DNA of 64,000 nucleotides from Patella vulgata (lineage: Eukaryota; Mollusca; Gastropoda; Patellidae). The notes below the pieces were generated by a model. It searched no databases. It was not told the DNA's origin and worked only from the letters and a program-made list of their open reading frames with translations. Below are positions 58,690 to 64,000 of the stretch, piece by piece (position 1 is the stretch's first letter; every line of letters starts with the position of its first letter). The stretch lies in NCBI RefSeq assembly GCF_932274485.2, contig NC_065885.2:32067062-32131061 (forward strand), written 5' to 3'. Position numbers and translations under genes: made by a program.

Positions 58690-60110
58690 TTTCTTACCTA
58701 TCTTGATATGTAAAAACTTGATATGTGGAGAGCTCGTCAGATTTTGTGAGGTACTGTTTTTAAACGTCCTTCTCCGTGGATTGGGAATTGTTTTCCGCGG
58801 ATTATCACGTTTAATAACTCCGCGAGGCTTATTTCACGGGGACCATCGTCTGCTGGCGTCCCGTTTCTGGCTTCCACGTTGGTCATCTCATCACTAGCAC
58901 CCGAAGTACCCGGCATCAGTTCAATATCGTACATGGGATTATCCGTTGATTGAACCGCAGTGTCGAACCGGACTTCAAATTGGGCTCCGGCCTTTCGCTG
59001 TTTTGACTGGGTAAGAAGGCATTCTTGGAAATCCGACAGGTTGATTGGATGTATTCCTGTTCGGGTAAATCCATTTATTATATTGCCCATTAGGGTCTCT
59101 TGTATGAGCTCCAGCCTCTCATCTTTACTTAACCGACGACCATCGATAGCATGCGCCTTCTCCTTGCCCATCCTATTGCAGATTCGCTTCAATGATGGAA
59201 ATACGGCTGAAGATGATGAGTTGTATGGGCTGGTATACACCACAGTATGGGCTGGTTTTGATGAGCTCTGGGTTCAGAGAATGCATCGTATGCCCGTCAA
59301 GTGTGAGTAGATGCTTCTAGCCGTAATTAATGGTATGTATAGGTGTCATATGAAATTATTCCGTAATCAGATAATCTTTAATCCAGCCGGATCCAGAGAC
59401 GCAGATTAGATCGTCGGGTTTTGCCTTCTCCTGCATGTCAATGGGCTGACGTTTTCCTTTGAAAATAATCAAATGGGGCAGAGTAGTTTGTCATCTCTCA
59501 CGCCCAGTGATGTTAAATACTCGACCTTGACTGGATGCAACGATGTCACCTGGACTGGAAAACCTCTTGCAGACCAGTTTCATCTGTATTCAATATACGT
59601 ACGGGATGTTCACTTAGGTTGTTTTCAGTTATTACCTCGGGTAGTCCATCAAGATGTTTCTTCACGACAGTCTCGTTCAAATTCACGACCCTGCTCAGTG
59701 ACAGATTTTCAGGTTTCTTGACTGACAACAAAGGATGTCTAGTTACAAAACCTTGAAACAAATCGTATCCTGCAATTTCTGTTTTTTTCGGAAAACCCTT
59801 TTATGCCTCTAGCTTTAGCGTATTGGTATGCAAGACGCTTACGTCTATTTGGGTAAGACCAAATCCTTGTTTAGAAAGCTGAATGAGGAGAGGCACCAGT
59901 TTCATTTTCGGTTTCAGCTGTAGATATGGGTTTTCGTTCAATCCTAGGCCGTATAACTTCGCCGGGTACACTCACTATATCTCTAGGCGTAGATCGTGTG
60001 ACTTGATACGCTCTGGTGGACAGTTTTCGTGGATTAAATAGGGATGATTATCTTTCTGCATGAAATATTCGTTAATATGGTTAGCCGCCATCTATTCTTC
60101 GTCCCATTGG
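58690..60110 (-). pseudogene. pogo/Tigger-like transposase relic
   Basis: Minus-strand pieces in family order: RAYQVTRSTPRDIVSVPG (like the psq-type HTH, about 60020-59960), RKPISTAETENETG, KQGFGLTQIDV, AYQYAKARGIKGF, AGYDLFQGFVTRHPLLSVKK (CENP-B-like DNA-binding half), RILNTDETGLQ (59585; first catalytic Asp), PGDIVASSQGRVFNITGRE, HLIIFKGKR, VSGSGWIKDYLI (59390), then after a deletion of most of the middle DDE core SLKRICNRMGKEKA, NIINGFTRTGIHPIN (about 59075) and a disordered C-terminal tail to 58737. The C-terminal 168 codons are still open. There are several frameshifts, so it is not functional. Inverted repeats were not found. Confidence 0.8.
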
Positions 60111-60114
60111 TGAA

Positions 60115-61650
60115 GGGAACATCGCTAGTTCTTGGATACACTCTTCAATTTAGGCCGATGTTTTGTTTCTAGTCTTCGTGACTTTGCCTTGCGATCCATA
60201 TCGGGAAAGTACAAACGTTTTATTACCTACTTGGCAATTAAACACGAATTATAAGAGACGTACAACACCTAATAAATCCGTTTCGGGTATTGTCGGTCAC
60301 CGAAAAGGGCCTGGCTGACATTACCTGAGTTGGTCGACTGTTGCCGGCCACATCTCCTATATCCCAGTACTGGTTCTAAGGAGATTATATGATATACCAT
60401 AATGTCGTAAAGACATTTATCAAATATTGGAGAAAATATTATACCTGCTTTCTTCGCCGGGCTCCAATTCACTCAAATTCATGAACATGGCCTTAAAACT
60501 AGTTACTAGGCACGTGTGGGATCCCCGTTAGTCTCATTAGCGTGACTTGGTCACGTGACCTAGCAAGACTTGAGCAATGATTGACCGACATTGCCACTCT
60601 CCGACATTACCCCATTATACCCTATCAATTGATTGATTGTTTGAACCGCAAGCACATCACTTTAAAATATGCATATTATCTTAGGTCTTTCGCATATGAA
60701 TATAAACGCATATGAATATATATATGATCGGTTGTTTCAAACGCAATAACATCTCTTCTATTGGCACCCGTTCAAAAACTGTTCATATGGTCGATTGATT
60801 TTCATGCAATTGCAAAAAAAAAACCTCTCGCAAAAATTCCAGATGTGCGTATTTAATTGTGTAATCAGGTCGATGCATATCCACATATACATCTAGAGTT
60901 GCTTGACTTAAGTCATTCCGGATAGATGAATAAACCGTATCCATTATTGAGTACTGAATTATAGGTCATCTTTAGCCACAAAAGTAGAAGTGTAGGTTCT
61001 TAACTGCATGGTCAGTGTATTTGGGGGCAATTCAACTCCAAAGAACCGAAAGATCTATTGATAATTCACTGAACGCCATCATTTGTTGTTATTTTATTTA
61101 TTACAGCCTGTGAAAAGTATTATTTTACCAATATGCCACCAATATAGATGGCATTGATGTTGGGACCAGGGATTGGTATCTGGTCATGAGAAGTACAGCA
61201 TATTACATGCATAGACAGTCCGTATATCCGACAGAGTAACCTTACATCGAACAAAACTCGTGAATAAAGAACGAACAAAATCTTTAAATCATTAATTAGA
61301 CATGTAATTATCAAGATAAGGAATCGTTGTTGTCAAAATAGACAAGTTAGTAATTACAATAGAACCAAGAAGAAAGAATTTTCTTAATTACCATCGACTG
61401 ACTCCCATAGGTAATGACGTCGTTTAAGGTATTAAAGGAATTTCGAGACAACTTAAAGAATAATGTCGAAGATAAAGTCTGTTCGGTTAGAAAATGTTTG
61501 AAATGGATTTAATATTCTCCATTTTGGATGGATAAAAAACAAACAAAGAAACGACTAAGTCGTTGTATCAAATAAAGGCTCATTTGTGTTGCTATATGCA
61601 TTTTGTTTTGACTTTCCATTTTATTTCATGGTGCAAGGATTTAAGTAAAC
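60115..61650. other. No recognisable gene
   Basis: GACCGACATTGCCACTCTCC (60580) and GGTATTGTCGGTCACC (60284) form a weak inverted pair that could be ends of a small element. Nothing else was recognised. Confidence 0.35.
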
Positions 61651-61657
61651 ATATATA

Positions 61658-62103
61658 CTATTCAAAAAAAGTAGGGGATATTTGATTTGGGGGGAATAAT
61701 ACTAAAATATGCAAATGACAGAGGTTACGTCAACGTCAACAACGTCCTGCCAATGTCCAAGAACTTGCTGCTGCGTTGCAACAGGAATGGGACAATCTGG
61801 ACCAAAATGACCTTAGACGTCTCATTAGGAGTATGCCACGTCGGATCAATGCTTGTTTGGCAAACAGAGGAGGATTTACCCGTTACTGACTTGGTTGTGA
61901 TGCTGTGGTAACTTTGCTGTTTGACCCCGGGTATCATTTTACCCTTATAATGGTCAGTCTGTGCCTTACTTAGTCTAACGATCATTTGGAATAAATCGAT
62001 GAATGTGAACTTCATTTCATTTTGTCATTTGTTTCTTCGTCAGTTTCATTAGGTGACTTTAATAACACTTAAAAATCAAATATCCCCTACTTTTTTTGAA
62101 TAG
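61658..62103 (+). mobile_element. 446-bp non-autonomous Tc1-type element
   Basis: The 31-bp terminal inverted repeats are perfect: CTATTCAAAAAAAGTAGGGG then ATATTTGATTT at the left, and its exact reverse complement at the right. TA flanks both ends (61656-61657 and 62104-62105) inside an (AT)n run. The body is an internal deletion derivative that retains the last exon-like part of a Tc1 transposase (61719-61889). It looks young because the ends and the retained frame are undamaged. Confidence 0.95.
61719..61889 (+). pseudogene. Tc1 transposase C-terminal fragment (56 codons, open)
   Basis: The frame runs QRLRQRQQRPANVQELAAAL, QQEWDNLDQNDLRRLIRSMP, RRINACLANRGGFTRY and a stop. This is the well-conserved C-terminal tail of Tc1-like transposases (after the third catalytic residue). 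The catalytic core and DNA-binding domains are deleted, and no in-frame start codon precedes it, so it is a by-product of internal deletion. It belongs to a different Tc1 lineage from the relic at 30.3-31.4 kb. Confidence 0.9.
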
Positions 62104-62109
62104 TATATA

Positions 62110-63325
62110 TATATCTGGAGGTATACATTTCATGGAAAGTAGGAGCAAAGAATTAAAGGTTTTAAGGTTTGCAATTCTTTTCGGGCGGAAATTCTACACT
62201 TTATCAGATAATGCATGAAAATATAGAGTAACAAATATATATTACTGTGAATTATAAATTATTTAAATAAAACCCCAAATTATTTGCCACACAAAGCGAA
62301 CAGATGGTAAAATTATAATGGTGTCTGAAATTTACATCTGCAAATAGCCCAACTTGACCGACCGCATGTGGAAATATTTCCACGGAAAATATCTGCAACG
62401 TAAGTAAGGGGAGGAAAAGTGATGTACATTAATATAATTACTCGCACTACATTTCTGTATCACGGACTTGTGTAATACTTGGAGGCCCAGCTCCATATTG
62501 GGGCTCATTATGAAAACATTTTGTCCTTACCAGGTATGTTACCTAAATTGCTAAACAACGTTTAGAGGAAGTAGACAATTTCAATTATATTGAATTATGG
62601 GAAGTACGGTGGATATAAGTACGGGTCATTAGATGGATGCGCGAGAAATGGACACCAATCAGTGTCGTAATCTACAATTAGCAGATTGTTTACAAAGAAA
62701 GGGCTAAAGATATGTCGTAGACGTTTCTCTTTCCATTTGCATTTAATCTTAAATGCTTAGATACCGCTTCATAGGTAATTCTTGTGCGGTTTTAAGTTCG
62801 CTTTCACTCGTTTATTGACATTGATAAAATCCTAGAGTTACATAGTGATAACACTTAAGTCAGAATGTCTGGACTTCATAAGCTATTTGACCGATATTTT
62901 AAAAAATCGCAACTGATTCTGTTTGAGGATGCTAACTTTAATTGAAGAGGCAATATCACCACAAGTTTCAGTCAGTTCTCATGCTATCACATAATAGGAG
63001 TACGCCAGGAAATAAGAGAGAACCCATGTTGTCACTCCAATGTATAAGTTGCACTTGACCAACCAAGACTAACGCAAATCAATGTTACTCCAGTGTCATT
63101 CTAGTTAACACAAAGTTACCAATTATAGATAGCTACGCAGTAGAAGAGGGCCAATTGTAATCTGTTACAACAATAAATTGATAGCTATGTGATATTTTCC
63201 AAAATCAGCTGTCCCGTATATTAGACTTTGACTAAATGCGGATGACTATATTTTTAAAAGGAAGTGCCCTAGAACTATTGAACCCGCCTGGTGTATAGGT
63301 GTAGGATAAAGCATGAGACTGAGGC
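62110..63325. other. AT-rich stretch without a recognisable gene
   Basis: No recognisable protein or shared repeat. Confidence 0.4.
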
Positions 63326-63328
63326 TAT

Positions 63329-63441
63329 GCTGGGGAAAGAAATACTGAAGAAAATAACCCGAGAAAAAGAATAACCGAGGCCGACAGGCCGAGGTTTTTC
63401 TGTCGGTTTTTTTTTTTCTTCTGAAGTCTTTTTTCCCCAGC
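63329..63441. repeat. Imperfect 113-nt foldback with purine/pyrimidine arms
   Basis: GCTGGGGAAAGAAA and CTGAAGAAAA at the left pair with TTCTTCTGAAG and TTTTTTCCCCAGC at the right. A smaller stem, CCGACAG and CTGTCGG (63381-63406), and the near-palindrome GAGGCCGACAGGCCGAG lie inside. A long T run (63405-63419) follows the small stem. Confidence 0.6.
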
Positions 63442-63449
63442 AGAACCGA

Positions 63450-64000
63450 AGTCGAGGACTTTATCTTGCTTATAAACCGTCAAAATGTTCACATGTACGC
63501 AAAATGAGAATAACCCAGAATTCCCATAAGAAAAACCCTAGATCATGTTTTCTTATGGAAAAAAATCCCTACCCTGGAAGAATAACCCCGAATTCCTCTG
63601 TATATATCCAAAGCCGCCCCGACTTTCAAACCTCAACTTATTCCGGGCATAGAATATACCCCAAAGTTCAAAGAGATTTACCGTTATAGGTTTATAATTA
63701 ATGAGAATTATCTACAGTGTTGTACTACAAACGAAAGGGTAGGTATATTGACAAACATGGTGCCACAAAACCCACCCCTATATTAGCTAAGCTAAATGGA
63801 TTTGAGAAAACTTTATCGAGATATTTTTAAAACACTCAATTGTTTTCGTTTAAATCTTTACGTCTTATTATTTTCGGGTACGCCGGAACTAGCTATAAGT
63901 TTAATGTATCTTACCAAAGGACCTGCTTCTAATATCTACTTACTTCTCATGTATGTAAAATTGGTATGTTTCCGTCTCTTAATTAGCTTGATTCTGTAGG
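63450..64000. other. No recognisable gene
   Basis: The end of the window has only short frames; none was recognised. Confidence 0.4.

Overview
The window looks like AT-rich, gene-poor DNA from a metazoan, most likely a lophotrochozoan and probably a mollusc. The reasons are one intron-bearing aminergic-type GPCR exon, no operon-like gene packing, and a dense load of tRNA-headed SINEs, LINE 3' ends, Tc1 and pogo transposons, TTAA-flanked MITEs and tandem duplications. The SINE sequences resemble repeats I associate with mollusc genomes; the species assignment is inference. Almost every open frame in the window is short and either random or transposon-derived.

The only host gene piece I can support is one coding exon on the minus strand (6776-7018). 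It encodes the N-terminus and first transmembrane helix of a class A GPCR and ends at a strong splice donor. The rest of that gene would lie at lower coordinates, and I could not find its second exon here.

Layout. 0-1 kb: an unnamed repeat (R1) and a SINE-1. 1-6 kb: AT-rich sequence with no recognisable gene. 6-8 kb: a LINE RT scrap, the GPCR exon and a LINE 3' end. 8-14 kb: SINE-1 copies, a 690-bp inverted-repeat element, and a SINE-1 split by a 622-bp MITE. 14.5 kb: a perfect 30-bp hairpin. 16.5-23.2 kb: a mosaic of at least three copies of a large complex repeat (family D). 24-29 kb: R1, a full-length SINE-2, and a 1.44-kb non-autonomous element with GTTTCACAAAAACTTAAA ends. 30-33 kb: a dead Tc1-like transposon and a LINE 3' end with a SINE-2 inside it. 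34.9-36 kb: a fresh 513-bp tandem duplication carrying a TTAA MITE in each unit. 37-41.4 kb: two head-to-tail SINE-1s and a tandem-array element with palindromic hairpin termini that splits an R1 copy. 42-51.5 kb: minisatellites, a hAT-like end, a Penelope-like RT relic with a long foldback, and a 215-bp tandem duplication. 52-56 kb: a SINE-3 and two nearly identical MITEs bracketing other duplications. 57-60 kb: a LINE RT relic and a pogo/Tigger-like transposase relic. 61.7-62.1 kb: a clean non-autonomous Tc1-type element that still encodes an open transposase tail. 63.3 kb: a purine-rich foldback.

I did not find a new multi-gene system. The most notable items are structural: a recurrent MITE superfamily with two diverged subfamilies (one copy with a readable nested insertion history), hairpin-ended tandem-array elements, long near-perfect hairpins, and a MITE-bearing segmental duplication that looks very recent. 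No LTR retroelement, Polinton, CRISPR array, rRNA gene or free-standing tRNA gene was recognised.
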